Shown: in pieces, positions 23,440 through 35,545 of the stretch
How positions within the stretch are numbered: position 1 is the stretch's first letter
Layout of the letters: each line of letters opens with the position of its first letter
Source: Ceratotherium simum simum
Lineage: Eukaryota > Chordata > Mammalia > Perissodactyla > Rhinocerotidae
Reading direction: 5' to 3'
Length of the DNA: 64,000 nucleotides
NCBI RefSeq assembly: GCF_000283155.1
Contig: NW_004454216.1
Span: 10,136,670-10,200,669, forward strand
Position numbers and translations under genes: made by a program
Notes under the pieces: model-generated
What the model saw: only the letters and a program-made list of their open reading frames with translations
Told to the model about the DNA's origin: nothing
The model's database searches: none

Positions 23440-23615
23440 AATCAGACTCTCTGGCTCTGTGGTTTTGGAAAGTTATTCAATCTTTCCAAAACTCTATTTG
23501 GCCCTCTCTAAAACGGGGTAATACAACCCCCAGGATTGTTGTGGGGTGAATGAGAAAACCTGAGAAGTATCTGCCATGTATTTGGAGCTCAGCAAATATT
23601 ACTTCCTCTCCTGGA
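23440..23615 (+). repeat. MIR SINE
   Basis: 'ctggctctgtggttttgg', 'aaaacggggtaataca', 'aggattgttgtggggtgaa' and 'ggagctcagcaaatatt' give MIR order on the plus strand. It is diverged. Confidence 0.72.
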
Positions 23616-24915
23616 TGGGCTTCCATGTTATGGTGGAATTGTCTTTAGCATTTGATTTGCAAAGTGTGAGCTATAGCCATTGGTAATACTAATTCTTCCG
23701 TACTTTGATGTATGGTTGGTTTTCTGGGTGTGTATGGACAGCTATTTATGAGTATCATTAGGCATTTTTTAAGAATTGAGATACAATGCCTAGATTTAGT
23801 ACCAAGAAATCCATAACACTATATCCACCTTGTTCCCAATTATGAAATGATTATGAATGCATTTTCCCAATAATAAAACAGTAATAAAATTCAAAATTGA
23901 GAAAAATTTACCTACCATCTCCTTACCCCAATACTGTGTTTCTATGTTCCCTGTTCCATTTGATTCCTTGTTCTCTTACAAAATGGTAATTATAGTTTTT
24001 TTAAAAACATCAAATGTGATTTTCTCCCCATTTTTCAATGGTATCTGCAGTTACAAAAACTACAGATGAGCTTAGTGTTATTCTTGTCACTGCTGTCAGT
24101 CAGTAAGATGCTTCCCACTCCCCGCCTCTAGGCCTCCATTGTTCTTCCTGCCAGGTTTAGGGCATCCACATCTAGAGGAAATTTACATGTATTTATACAG
24201 CAAAACTGGCACCTACAGAAAAGCATGCTCCCTGCTGACACTGATTTGAAGTCTCTGACAGACTATTTGCTTCCTCTCGAGAGCAGAGCATCCACGTTGG
24301 TGTTGGACAGAGCAAGTTTCAGCAAGTGTGGGGCAAGCTAAAGTCTCTTTCCTCGCCAAATGACATGCAGGTAGAAAATAGAAACAATAGTGGTGATATT
24401 CTAGAACTGGTAAAATTGGCACTTTTCAGGAAGGTAGAAAAGACGATGTGTGTGAAGTGAAAAAGAATTGGAGAGTCAAGGAAGAAAAGGGGAAAGGGAC
24501 TAAAAAATATAACTGGAAAGTAACAGAATCTCAAAAGTAGTTTTGAATCCCTACTTTTCATTGATGAGTGGTAATTTAGTTGGCTGTTGAAGCTCCAAAC
24601 AGAGGCTAAGGGTCCCAGGTCACACCTGTTGTATTGAGTGAGCTTCATGATTTATGTCTGTGTGACCTCTTAGGGCATGCTGCAGACATCAGTTCTACAA
24701 AAATGAAGCATAAATGTGCCCCCTCTGTTTGACACACACAAACCAACCCCCAATTTTTTATCTATGAGCTTCAAACATTTGTGTTGGCACCTGTCAGGCC
24801 AGCTGTAATGTCTTTACAATAATATCTTTACTAATAAAAGATGAAAAAAATTGAGCCCAAACTCAGCTGTTTCACAATTTGTTTTACTATATTTACTATA
24901 CTATCTATCCCTATT
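23616..24915. other. Unassigned DNA
   Basis: No gene is supported. The minus-strand frames at 24,213-24,648 overlap each other and have no recognised domain. Confidence 0.5.
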
Positions 24916-24919
24916 CCTT

Positions 24920-25560
24920 CATTTATTAAAAATGTGTTTTGAGCATCATCTACACGATCTTCTCTATTCTTAGAAAAACAGTAGGGGACAAAGCAGACAA
25001 GACCTCATGGAGCTCAACTTCTAGTTGGGAGAAAGAGGCAAGAAAAATTTAAAAAATGAATAGTACATAGTATGCCTGGGGACTAGGCAGAAACAAGGTA
25101 GAAAGAAGTTGCTAGTTTATGTAGCATGGTCAAGAAAGGCCCTACTTGACGAAATGACACTTGAGTAGGTAACGGAAAGAAGTGAGGGAACAAGTCACGG
25201 GAATAGGTCTGGAAAGAGCATTTCAGGCCAAAGCCTCAGTGAGTGCAAAGGCCCTGAGCTGAGTGTCTACTTTGTGTGTTTAAGGAACAGTAAGAAAGCA
25301 AACATGGCTAGGAAAAAAAGAGGCATAGAAGAGAAGGGTAGGAGATAAAGTTAGGGAGGTAATAGATAACCCACAATCTTATGGGCCAATGTAAGGAATT
25401 TGGACTTTTTTGGTTTGGGATTCTTTTTCTGAGGGAATAGGAAGCTATTGATGGTTCTGGCAAAGCGACATGAGCCGACAGACTTTCACAGGCCATTTGA
25501 GCTGTGTCTTGAGATAGAAGTTGAACTGTGTCAGTGTGACCTGTGTGTACATAAGTGAAG
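24920..25560 (+). repeat. Diverged dispersed repeat, copy 2
   Basis: 'gacctcatggagctcaactt', 'aggccctacttgacg', 'gtgcaaaggccctgagctgag', 'tttaaggaacagtaag' and 'aggaagctattgatgg' form the same ordered series as near 13.5 kb, here extending further 3'. It is ancient and non-coding, and its family is not settled. Confidence 0.5.
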
Positions 25561-25668
25561 GAAACAAGCATCCACGTGTCTTTTCTAGTGTTCAAGAAAA
25601 TAAGTGGACGTTAAATTGCTGAAAGGAGACAATTTTCACAGTTCTTATAATAAAAATATTAATGGTGT

Positions 25669-25889
25669 GGGGCTGACCTGGTGGCACAGTGGTTAAATTC
25701 GCACACTCTGCTTCGGGGGTCCGGGGCTCACAGGTTCGGATCCCATATAAAGGCGTCCCACATGTAAAGCAGAGGAAGATGGGCACGGATGTTAACCCAG
25801 GGCCAATCTTCCTCAGCGCAAATAGGAGGATTGGCAACAGATGTTAGCACAGGTCTAATCTTCCTCACACACACACACACAAAAAAATC
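25669..25889 (+). mobile_element. ERE-type SINE
   Basis: Head ggggctgacctggtggcaca, tRNA-like 'caggttcggatcccat', body 'gggccaatcttcctcag' and a (CA)n/A tail. An 8-10 bp duplication (t(t/c)aatggtgt, core aatggtgt at 25661-25668 and 25890-25897) flanks it. Minus-strand frames here are reverse readings of the SINE. Confidence 0.93.
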
Positions 25890-25897
25890 AATGGTGT

Positions 25898-27440
25898 ATT
25901 TTTCCACAATGAAAGGCAAAGGTGCTCTGGAAATTATTCTCGAAAAGTATATTCCTATACAAGGACAAACTTTCTTTCAGTTTTGACACACGATTTCCTT
26001 ACTTCAGTGATACTGAGCTCACAAATTCATAGAAGGTTGTACAAGAGCCTTCTGGAATTAGCTATACTCTTTCTAGCATAAACTTTTGAGAAAATATAGA
26101 TAATGATCTAACAGGAAGATTTACAGTTAGTATTCTTTATTGATTCACTAAAATGAATCCATTATATCTTCTTCTTGACTCAGTTGCCCAATTTCTCAAA
26201 AGTAAATAAATAGTCTGCTCTGACCCGCCTCATAAAAGTCACAAAAGCCTTCTTAATCCTTGAGCATGCACTATTTTGAAAACATTAAGTCCCTAAAATT
26301 TTTCAACTCTCAGAAGTCATTATGTAAATGACTATAAATGTTTAGAAAGCCAGAGAAATACCCAACAAATGGGCTCTTGCCACTGTGGTAGAAGAATTAA
26401 GAAATGAGGGGGAAAAAAGTTTTACAAATTATTTTATGCAAGATATATAATACACTGGGAATATCACTAAAGTAAATGTCTTCTTGTGAATACTGTGTAT
26501 TTTTTGAAGTGATTGAAGGTTGTATTCAGATATTCAGCTTTTGGTTGAATTTCAACAATAAAGAATTATCAGAATTGAATGTTGACATAGCCTCCAACCC
26601 TGAGGCATTAAGTTTAAATATAGCAAGGAGTTCTCATCCAGTACAGTATATTCCAGAGAACCTGTTCAGAAACCATCTCTGTATGCAATTTGCACACACA
26701 CACACAAATGCACACATACACAAGTAAATACATATAGATAGTTTCATGTGGAAGACCACAAAAGCTTTAGACTGCTGCTATAAATCCAGGCTTCTTCACT
26801 GACTCTTGATTCAGTCATTTCCTTGTGGGATACCTAGGGAACTAACAAGAAACCAATTCCAAAATCAAATTGAAGGCTTATTCAGTAAGTTTCCAGTTAT
26901 GTTATGTAAGAAGTATGACTACTGTCAACAAATGAAGTTGAAAATTATTTTAATTGTAGCTCAAGGATGTCCTACTCTCTGAATTTCCTTAGTCTGGATC
27001 TAGTTCCATGCTGAGTGAAGGGTAAAGTTTAAAAAACATCTATGTTCATAGCTCATCACTGGAACTTTCTGTATTTACTGTCTGGCAAAGGTAACACCTA
27101 ATATTGTGTTGGATGAGACACCCACAACCACTGCACTGAGGACTTTCTTGTCAATCTAGGTCTTGGTGCCTGGACCGGGGAAAAGAGAGCATAGGCGGTA
27201 ATCTTGCCTATTTGATGCTGGTCTTTTTCCCAGGGCACATGGGAAGAGAGTGGGGTGCTCAGCTCTATCCCGGATGACTTCAATAAGAAGTGGTGGCAGG
27301 TAACAGGCTAGAGCCTGGGAAGAAGTGAGTGGGACTGGAAGGGGAGGCAATATATTTGAGAAAGGGGGCCATAGCCCCAAATTCCACTTCATTCTCAATC
27401 CTCTCTTTCCTACCTCTCCATCGCTCTTTTCCATGATTAA
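25898..27440. other. Unassigned DNA
   Basis: No gene is supported. There is a short (CA)n tract at about 26,693-26,706. The minus-strand frames at 27,098-27,497 overlap in two phases and show no domain. Confidence 0.5.
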
Positions 27441-27454
27441 AATAGGATTTCTTG

Positions 27455-27708
27455 GGGCCAGCCCGGTGGTGTAGTGGTTAAAGTTCACGTGCTCCACTTG
27501 GGTGGTCCAGGGTTAGCAACTTTGGATCCCGGGTGTGGACCTATGCACTGCTCATCAAGCCTGTGGCAGGCATCCCACATATAAAATGGAGGAAGATGGG
27601 AAGATGGGCACAGGTGTTAGCTCAGGGCCAATCTTCCTCAGCAAAAGGAGGAAGACTGACAACAGGTGTTAGCTCAGGGCTAATCTTCACCAAAAAAAAA
27701 AAAAAAAA
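27455..27708 (+). mobile_element. ERE-type SINE
   Basis: Head gggccagcccggtggtgtag, tRNA-like region, two body motifs 'gttagctcagggc' and an A16 tail. The flanks ggatttcttg (27445-27454) and ggaattcttg (27709-27718) are a 10 bp duplication with one mismatch. The frame 27,533-27,784 is a reading through the SINE. Confidence 0.93.
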
Positions 27709-27718
27709 GGAATTCTTG

Positions 27719-28050
27719 AGGCTTCACCTATTTGCTTTTTCTTCTGATTTTTCCTATTGGCGTGTTTCTGTCAATCTTCTCTAATCCAACCAATCTAACA
27801 AACCTACACATGGTAATATGATAAAGCATTTTATAGGTTTTATACATATAAAGTTCTCTCAGACAACATTTATTTAAATGTAAATTAAACCTCTCTAACT
27901 ATGTTTCAACCAGAGAAGTGATTCAAATTTGAAACCCCATGGTAAAATGGTTCGGAGATAATACTTTTGAAAGTTCCTATTTTGATTGCAGGTTGCCTTG
28001 ATCAACCACAGAATACATCCTCAAAGATCCAGGTGAAAGATTTAAAAATG
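27719..28050. other. Unassigned DNA
   Basis: No gene or assignable repeat is visible. Confidence 0.5.
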
Positions 28051-28054
28051 TTAT

Positions 28055-28425
28055 AGTTCATAAGAATCACATGAAAAACTACCCAAATATCCATCATTCA
28101 ACTATAAAACAATTAAAACAGAATACATTATTCATATACTCAACAACATGGATGAATCTAAAATACACGCTTTTGAAAGAAGTCGATCAGTTACAAAAAA
28201 CATATACCATTTATTCCATTTGTATGAAGTTTAAGAAAGGGCACCATAGTGGTATTTTTTCTCTGGAGTGTTATTACATGAAAAGGGGTATGAAATATCC
28301 TTCTCGGGTGATGGGAATTTGCTTTATCTTCATTCTAAATGGTGGTTACATAAGTATATTCATATGTAAATATCCAGATGCACACTTGAGATTTTCTACT
28401 TTACTGTTATACTTCAATTACAAAA
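28055..28425 (+). repeat. Ancient L1 3' end, sense
   Basis: 'caacatggatgaatctaaaa', 'ttattccatttgtatgaag', 'tctaaatggtggttacata' and 'gttatacttcaattacaaaa' match the extreme 3' end of old L1 in forward orientation, up to its A-rich end. The frame 28,071-28,487 (138 codons) is a chance reading through this relic and the MER5 after it. Confidence 0.75.
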
Positions 28426-28605
28426 ATCACTTGGGGTACTTACTGAAATACAGATTCCTGAGCTCTCCTATAGATATTTTGATTTAGTAGCTCGGTAGTC
28501 CCAGGAATCTATATTTTTTATTAAGCCCTTCAGGGCATGATGATGTAAATAGTCTATGGACCACATTTTAAAAACACTGGGCTAAAAGTGGGACTCTACA
28601 GCTCC
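28426..28605 (+). repeat. MER5-type hAT transposon relic
   Basis: 'gaaatacagattcctgagctc', 'cccaggaatctatatttt' and 'aagcccttcagg...tgatg' match the MER5 (hAT-Charlie) non-autonomous DNA transposon in forward orientation. The 5' terminal repeat is missing and the 3' end is degraded, so it is a partial copy abutting the L1 tail. Confidence 0.75.
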
Positions 28606-29734
28606 AGTGAGAACTCGCGGCCAGTCTAGGTTATTGATTCTTTCATATTTAATAGTTAAATCATGATTTATGTGCATATGCAATTTCAACCGAATTCTTT
28701 CTTATTGTGAATCAAATCATAATTCTATTACTAAACTATTTTTTTTATTCAAATAAGCAAGAGGAAATAATTTGGTCATGATATGGAATTCTTTAAACTA
28801 TTTCCTGACAGCTTTCAAAAGCCAGGCTATGTAACCCTTACAACCTCTTCATTCTTTACCCCCATCCCCACATGCAATTCTCATTCCTTGTTGAGCATCA
28901 AGTTTTGGCCTCAAATCCAAGGGACACAGTATAATGAGTGAGTTTCTGGACTACCTGTTTAAAACTATTCGCTTTCATTTATTAACTGTAAACAATGCCG
29001 TGTTTCAATATGCAACTATATTCCAAAACTTCTTAAATAACTTCCTTCGGTTTAGAAATTGAATATCTATTTTTCCCCTCATAATCTCCCAGTAATTCTC
29101 ATAAGGATGCAATTGTTAAGGTAAGCAAGAATTTAAATTTAAATACAATTATGGCAAGATTTGTATTGAAGTCTATACAGTACATGAATTTAATTTTCTT
29201 CATTTTCAATTTACTGACAAGTAATTCAACTCAAGATAATATAATCACTCTGATAAATTCCTTTGCCAAATCTTGAAGATTTGGAAAGTTGTTATGCTAA
29301 AAAGGGATTTGAATTTATAGATATGATGGCTAACTTTATTCTCTTAAATCTTCTTTAATCTGTCGAATTAAATAAATAGTGTAGGTAAAGAATTCTTTCA
29401 AAATATATTATCTGTTAGACTTTACTAAAGATACATCAATTTAAATGGAAATTCATTACATTAAAAATATAATACAAATATTTTGTTGAGAATATAGAAC
29501 ATACTGATAAATTTAATCGCCCTGTTGTTCACAAAAATTTAAAAAAGAGAAAATGAGAGGGAAACGAAGAGAAAGGAGAGTGAGAAAACACAAATAATAA
29601 AGAAAAAGTTTTACATGTATTGCATTTAGTGTTGAGTGTGCTCATTTCAATAGACATATTTAGCAGAACAAGAATAAAGTATGTGCTGACTAACTTAATA
29701 GCTAAGTTTGGTAACTTTATGGTCAAATCAACCC
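28606..29734. other. Unassigned AT-rich DNA
   Basis: No gene or assignable repeat is visible. Confidence 0.5.
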
Positions 29735-29910
29735 AAATTCAAGGCCTAGCTTCACTACTTAGTAACTATGAAACTTTGGTCAACTTATTTAATTTCTTGA
29801 AATAATGGTACTTATATTAAGTTTGCTGTAAGTGTTAACTCAGATATTTGAAAAATGCTAAACACAGTGCCTGGTACATAGTAATTGCTCAAAAAAATGT
29901 TACTTGATAA
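29735..29910 (+). repeat. MIR SINE
   Basis: 'ctagcttcactacttagtaac', 'ttatttaatttcttgaaa', 'taatggtacttatatt' and 'cacagtgcctggtacatagta' follow MIR order on the plus strand. Confidence 0.8.
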
Positions 29911-31065
29911 CATGGTGATGATGGTGACACTTTTAAGTAACGATTGATGTAAGGTACTAGTTAAGAGGGAAGTATCCTTATTTAGAGTAAAAAGAGTAAC
30001 ACCTAATTCAAAATGATCCTCCTGAATTTCACTATTTCATCTCTAAAACATTCCATAAAAATTTAATTAAATATGGAGAAGATACATTTATTTCTTTTAA
30101 GACCTATTTTAAAACCATAGCAAACAAGGAATTTTGCCTTTCTTGGATTTAGCACTGACCTAATATGCTAGTATGTGCACAAAGCTTATAAATATATTGG
30201 ATATGCCGGATGACAATTAACATTTTTACTAATAGACTTTAATAACTGAGGTCCAACAGCAAAATTGAACCAAACAAAAAAGTCTTCCCAAACTAAACCA
30301 GACTAGAGTAATTCAAAATAAACCAAAGAGAGCCCATTCACAGAAGATATGGCATAAAATCGAACACAAAGACCATAAAATGTTTACAAATATCTATGTT
30401 ATAATTTTGAGTTGCACACTATTTCTACTTGGTAAATCTTGAAGAACTGAAACTTATGGTGTTCTCAAAGGAGATAATTCAAAGAAACAAAGTAAAAATG
30501 ATGATACATTTCATTGGCTTATTTCTGCATTTAAAATTTTAGTATACGTTGCTCATTTCTGGAAGGCTACTTGAAATAATAACAAGATTATTTGAATTTT
30601 AGTTATTATCGCATGACAATATATTTATATTGCCTCATAAATGAGATTAAGAGAGATTGGAAAACCAAAACCTCTCCCTCTCATCTCACTCACTCCCTCC
30701 TGCCCCCTATTTCTGATGAGTCACATTGTCAGTGAACAAGTTTAAGAAAGTCCTTCACATACGCCTAAAGCTTACAAATTCTATTTTCAGGAGCTAGACA
30801 CTCTGGTATTTATAAAATGCTTAAAGAAGATAATTAGTGGTGGCATGATTTTCGTTTCGTTAATGGGTTATGGAAGAGCTTTTCCTTTCTACCAGGCTCT
30901 TCTGTCTCAGAAAGTAATCCTTTTGCATCAGTGATCACCAGGATTCACCCAGTTGAGGTATGGTTAGGTGTACATACCCTTCTTTTCTCACTTTCCAAGC
31001 AAGTCCATCCCAAAGCCATGTGCTTGCTCAAACATTCCCATTTAGAAGGATGATTCTTTAAATAT
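29911..31065. other. Unassigned AT-rich DNA
   Basis: No gene or assignable repeat is visible. Confidence 0.5.
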
Positions 31066-31069
31066 AAAA

Positions 31070-31195
31070 TGGATGGAAAATACTTATCACAGTGCTTGGT
31101 ACTATATTGCATGAGTTTTATGGATGTGGCACAGAAAATGCCCAAAAGTCAGATAGTAAGTGGCAGAGCCGGATACTCATCCAGGCAACCTTTTA
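31070..31195 (-). repeat. MIR SINE fragment, antisense
   Basis: 'cacagtgcttggtact', 'gcccaaaagtcagatagtaag' and 'tggcagagccggatactc' match the reverse complement of the MIR 5' half. Frames at 31,092-31,399 read through it. Confidence 0.65.
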
Positions 31196-32519
31196 TCACT
31201 GCCTTCAACAAGCCTTGATTATTTTTATTCTCTCAGTATGGTTACTTCTAAATCAAGAGAATTTGATCAGGCGAGCCCTAACACTTATCTTAGGATAGTG
31301 CTAGGCCCTGGAAGACGTAGTCATTTAGCTCAGGGCACAATCAGACATGTGCAGTTGGTGCCACCTGCCAGCGGCCCTTTCAGCAGATGTAGCTCTTAGT
31401 TTTCTGTTGACGGACCTTCCAAGTGAACATAGAGGTGGATGCTCCTAAAGCCAGATGTTACTCAGAGTAACCCATCTCCTCCATCTGGTCACCAGCTGAA
31501 AATGGAGAGAAATGGGACACCTGTATTTGGCAAGATTTAGGGGGAAGAGGAAAATGGGATTCTAAAACTGTCAATGATTAATTAAGATGGTGGGAAATCC
31601 TAAAACTCCAGTAACATGCCCACTCTAACACTCAAGCTGCCTCCACCTGTGCTATTGTTTTGGGGCTGTATCACTCTGGGAAATAAAAACTATAGTTAAG
31701 CTCTTATTTTAAAGACTATCTTTGTAAACATTTAGTTAAGGCTTACTATGTGGCAAGCACTGTGCCAACTGTCCAATTTCATAAGCTACCAGCTAATGCT
31801 GCTTGGAAACTTATTGAATTGTTGTGCTGTGGGTGAGGCAGGAAATGTGCACATTTCTACCTGCAGGTAATAGAAGGAAATTGGCTTTAATCATTGGCAA
31901 GTAGCACTGTGCCTGCTAGCAGCAGCCCTGTGGAAAACTCCACCCAACGCAGGTTTCTGGTGTCTGTTCTTCTCTTTCCCTTGGTTTTTCCTTCATACCA
32001 TTCTATACTATAAAAGCAAAACAAACAAATGAAAGAGAAAAAACTCCCAAAGAAACTTTAGGGATCTTTCTCTCATCTTGCCTTCTCAATGTGTAGGTAA
32101 GGAAATTGACACACACACAAAAACCCAAAAAAGCTAAGGTACTGGACTGAGGTCAGACAACTGATGCTGAAAAAAATTAAAAGAAAAGAAAATTAAGAGT
32201 AGGCTATTGACTATTTTAGGGAAAGAGCACAATTTAATCACTAGAATCCAAAGCAGAGTAGATAAATCACAGAACCATAGAGTTTTAAAGCTTAAAAGTA
32301 TCTCAAATACATCCTCCAAATTAAGTCGCCCACTCTAGATCTCATGGCTACCTCAGTAGGAAAGCCAGACGCAAAGTCTCCCCTGATGGCCTTACTACAG
32401 CTTCTCCAATTCCAGAGATGTCTCAAATGTCTCCTGCTACTCACCTGACACCAACCTGCTCTTTTTCACATCTGGTTGTGTAGAACATTTCAAAACCCAT
32501 TCCTCTTCTTATGAGGGCA
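31196..32519. other. Mostly unassigned DNA
   Basis: A short MIR-like piece ('gcttactatgtggcaagcactgtgcc') lies at about 31,740-31,785. A weak MIR3/L2-like motif ('cacagaaccatagagtttt') is near 32,267. No gene is visible. Confidence 0.4.
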
Positions 32520-33080
32520 GCCTATGTGACGGGAATTAAGAGAATTTAGGAATACAGAAGACTGAGCAAGACGAGCAACATCTCTACCCTCAAAGAACTA
32601 ATATTAACATGGGTAAACTGACAATAAACACATAAACAAATAAATAAGCAAGAAAATTAAAAATTGTTATTATCCGGAAGAGAATAATTGGGCATTGAGA
32701 TAGAGGGTGAGATCAGGGAAGCCACTTTGGACAAGGTGGTGAGGGAAGATCTCGGTGTGGATGTGACATTTGAAGTGAGACAAGAAAATGAGGATGAGGT
32801 AGATATGCCAAGAGCTAAGAGAGAAACCCTTTGGGCAGAGGGATGGTTCTGCTTGAGTTGTATCCATGCCGAGAGCCACAGAGGGCTCTCCACAGATGAA
32901 GAGGCAAATGCAAGGGCCAGGGCATCAAAGCTTGGGCACCTTCCAGGAATCACAAGAGCATAAGGTGCCATGGGAGGAAGGACCAAGCCTGGGGCTGAAG
33001 GGTAGGCAGGGGCCAGAGTGAGGACCAGCCCTAAATGTTCTGCATAGGCGTGAACCATATGGAGGCATTGTGAGCTTTTC
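32520..33080 (+). repeat. Diverged dispersed repeat, copy 3
   Basis: 'gagcaacatctctaccctca', 'gatcagggaagccactttgg', 'gatgtgacatttgaagtgag' and 'gggccagggcatcaaagc' repeat the ordered blocks of the copies near 13.5 and 24.9 kb in the same orientation. Overlapping frames on both strands (32,657-33,082) are explained by the purine-rich repeat, not by a gene. Confidence 0.5.
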
Positions 33081-34579
33081 AATACTTTGTTTCTTTGTTG
33101 ATTCTTGAGTGGATTTTATTTGGTTGATTTAGATTTTAAAAGTGTCAGGGAAGTCATCCTTTTAAGAGTCCTCAGGGAATCTTTTCCAAAAGGAAAATAA
33201 TCAAACTTAAATTGTGATTATTAAGTTTGAAATAAACAAATGTAACTAGTTCACATTTTAAAGAAAGTGTGAAATGTGGTGTTTTGACTGCTTTTTAATT
33301 TGTAATCTAATTTTAAAACCTGTTAAATTTTAAATCAGCTGTTAAATTCTATAATACTGATTTATTTTCTATAGCTTATCTGCATAACATCACTGTTTCC
33401 TACATACCAATTTTTTTTTTTTTAATTAAGAGTTACTTAGGAGCACTTAAAAAACAAAATACAAAAAAAGCAAAAGCCTCTTGCCATCTGTTCTAGGTGA
33501 TTTTTGCAATTACAACATATCAGTTTTGAATGAGGAGAGAATCTACAGCAGGAAGTCTTTTAATTGCCAGTGCAAAAGACTATGAATTTTTCTATTTATG
33601 TAACCCACAAGAGGGGAAAGAGCTACTTTATAGAGTTGTGTTGTTGTTGTGCTTTTTTTTAAATTATAAAAATATAAAATGATTAACTCACCCTTACACT
33701 TAATGTCAATAAGTCCATCAATAAACATTTATTAAAACTTTACAAAGTTTAAAGTGCTTTATTGAATGTTTGGTGGTTATTCAGAAATGAAAGCCATAGA
33801 GTTACAATCCTGGAGGGGAATATTAGATACCCATGAAAAGATGACCAATAAAACAAGGCTGCATAGGATCAATTAAAACTGGGTGGTGGAGATCAAAAAT
33901 GTCATTGAGGATCACATTGGGGAGCATGTATTTGAAAGTGGTTGTCAAAGTTGGGGTTCAGACCAAACTGGAAAAAGACAGTTTGAGACACACGGGAAGG
34001 AGGGTGACAGCAGAGGAGGAGAAAGCAATGCGGGTTACATAACTATGACACACACTAAAGGATTGCTCCAGTCTAACTCCATTGTCTTGCCAAAAATCCA
34101 GAAACAGTAAAAATTAAAACCAGATCAGGAAAATAATATTTAGTAAGAGTTTACTTGCACAAAAGAACAGTTCATGAACTGGGTGTCTTCAAATCCAAAA
34201 GTGATGTGAAGGTCAGAGGCATGACACTTCAGGATGACTTATAGGGTGGAAATGAGGAAGTGGTTAACCTTTCCAATGATCAGTTATTACAAGGAGGATT
34301 TCTAGACAGCAGGGATTGGTGAAAAGTGATTACCTTATACCAAGATAGGAAGATGACATCAGTTTCTTTTATGATTATCTACACATTTGCAAGAAATAAC
34401 CTAAATGATGTTTCGCATATGTTCATGAAATATGCTAGATTTAGTTTTGCTTATGTGGCTTAAACGGTCTTGTCTGCTTGGGGAATTTTCAAGGCTGGTG
34501 TCTGTTTTGTCTTATTGTAACAGTCTGTAAGCCACAGCAGTCCATGGGTACAGATTGGATCATGTTAACAATTTTTCAC
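33081..34579. other. Unassigned AT-rich DNA
   Basis: No gene or assignable repeat is visible in 1.5 kb. Confidence 0.5.
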
Positions 34580-35200
34580 TGTTTCTGCGATTCTAGCCCT
34601 CCATCAGAGAAATTGCTGTGATTTTAGCCTTGTCCAAATCGCACACTGTGCCTCTCACCCTCAGTTATTTCTGAGGGTCCTAAGAGGGTGTTACTCGTGT
34701 GCTTGCTAAGTCCCCTCTGCTCCCACGTGGTGATCCTCCTTGTTGCTCTCTCGAGGAATGAGGATGAAACCTCTGCCGCCTCTCTCACTTGCGGGAGATC
34801 TCACCACTGTCTCAGACACTGCTGTCTTCCCCGAGACATCTGCAGGCCCTGCCAAAGGCCCGGTCTCGGTTTCCCACGGCCCCCACCCCACTTCATTGCT
34901 GCCGAGATGCTGACTGTCTCAAATGCCAGATGCACGGCCTGTTCTCTCCAGTCTACCCTGTACAGAGTCATGGACGGAAGGCGAGAATCCCTTTCTTTCG
35001 GCCTTGTGCCATCCACTCGGCTACATGGGCCCAGACATAACACTAACTGGTGCTCCAATGTCTCTCTTCCAGAGCGCTTTGTGAAAACAACTCATTCCTT
35101 CTTTTTCTTAGCAGGGTTTCTCGTTTCAGGCCCCACACATGGGTTGATGCAAGTGGAACAAGATGACAAATCAGAATCATAGATCTGACACACTTAGGAG
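34580..35200 (+). other. GC-richer unique segment with a 164-codon frame
   Basis: This is the most GC-rich non-L1 stretch of the window. A plus-strand frame at 34,688-35,182 runs 164 codons, the longest frame here outside L1, and starts with a hydrophobic leader-like run (MLLVCLLSPLCSHVVILLVA). A splice-acceptor-like signal lies inside it: branch-like cactaac at 35,041-35,047, a pyrimidine tract and AG at 35,071-35,072. A second, ttctttttcttagcag, ends at 35,114. I recognise no protein family, the frame has no clear upstream promoter, and opposing frames overlap it. It may be a decayed exon, an unassigned LTR or chance. Confidence 0.25.
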
Positions 35201-35394
35201 CTCACTGTGAAGAACAATACCATTCTGTGGACAAGCTACTGGACGAATATGATTTTCTGAATGCAGAAGCAGTAATCGGACAAACTTGCCCTAAATGAAG
35301 GCAGAGGTTTCCTCTTCTCAATTTATCACTTTTTGCAGTGGAACTAGACCGGCTTGGGTGCTATATGAACGCAGGGTGGGAAGGCAGGCAGTTC

Positions 35395-35545
35395 TGTGGC
35401 TGTGTTCCCAGAGCTGTGAGCTCTGGTCCCAACTCCACCTCTCAACTATGTGATTTTAGAAGTCCTTTTAGGACTTTGGATTTCAGATTCTTTTTAATCT
35501 GAAAACAAAAATAACAAGGTTGGCTTAAATGATCTTTTGTTTGTT
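35395..35545 (+). repeat. MIR SINE
   Basis: 'tctggtcccaactccacctc', 'caactatgtgattttagaa', 'ctgaaaacaaaaataacaagg' and 'ttggcttaaatgatct' follow MIR order on the plus strand. Confidence 0.75.

Noticed and set aside
28071..28487. 138-codon plus-strand frame
   Set aside because: It runs through an ancient L1 3' end and a MER5 relic. The composition is AT-driven.
32657..33082. 141-codon minus-strand frame with leucine/serine-rich text
   Set aside because: A frame of similar length lies opposite on the plus strand within a purine-rich dispersed repeat. No domain is recognisable.
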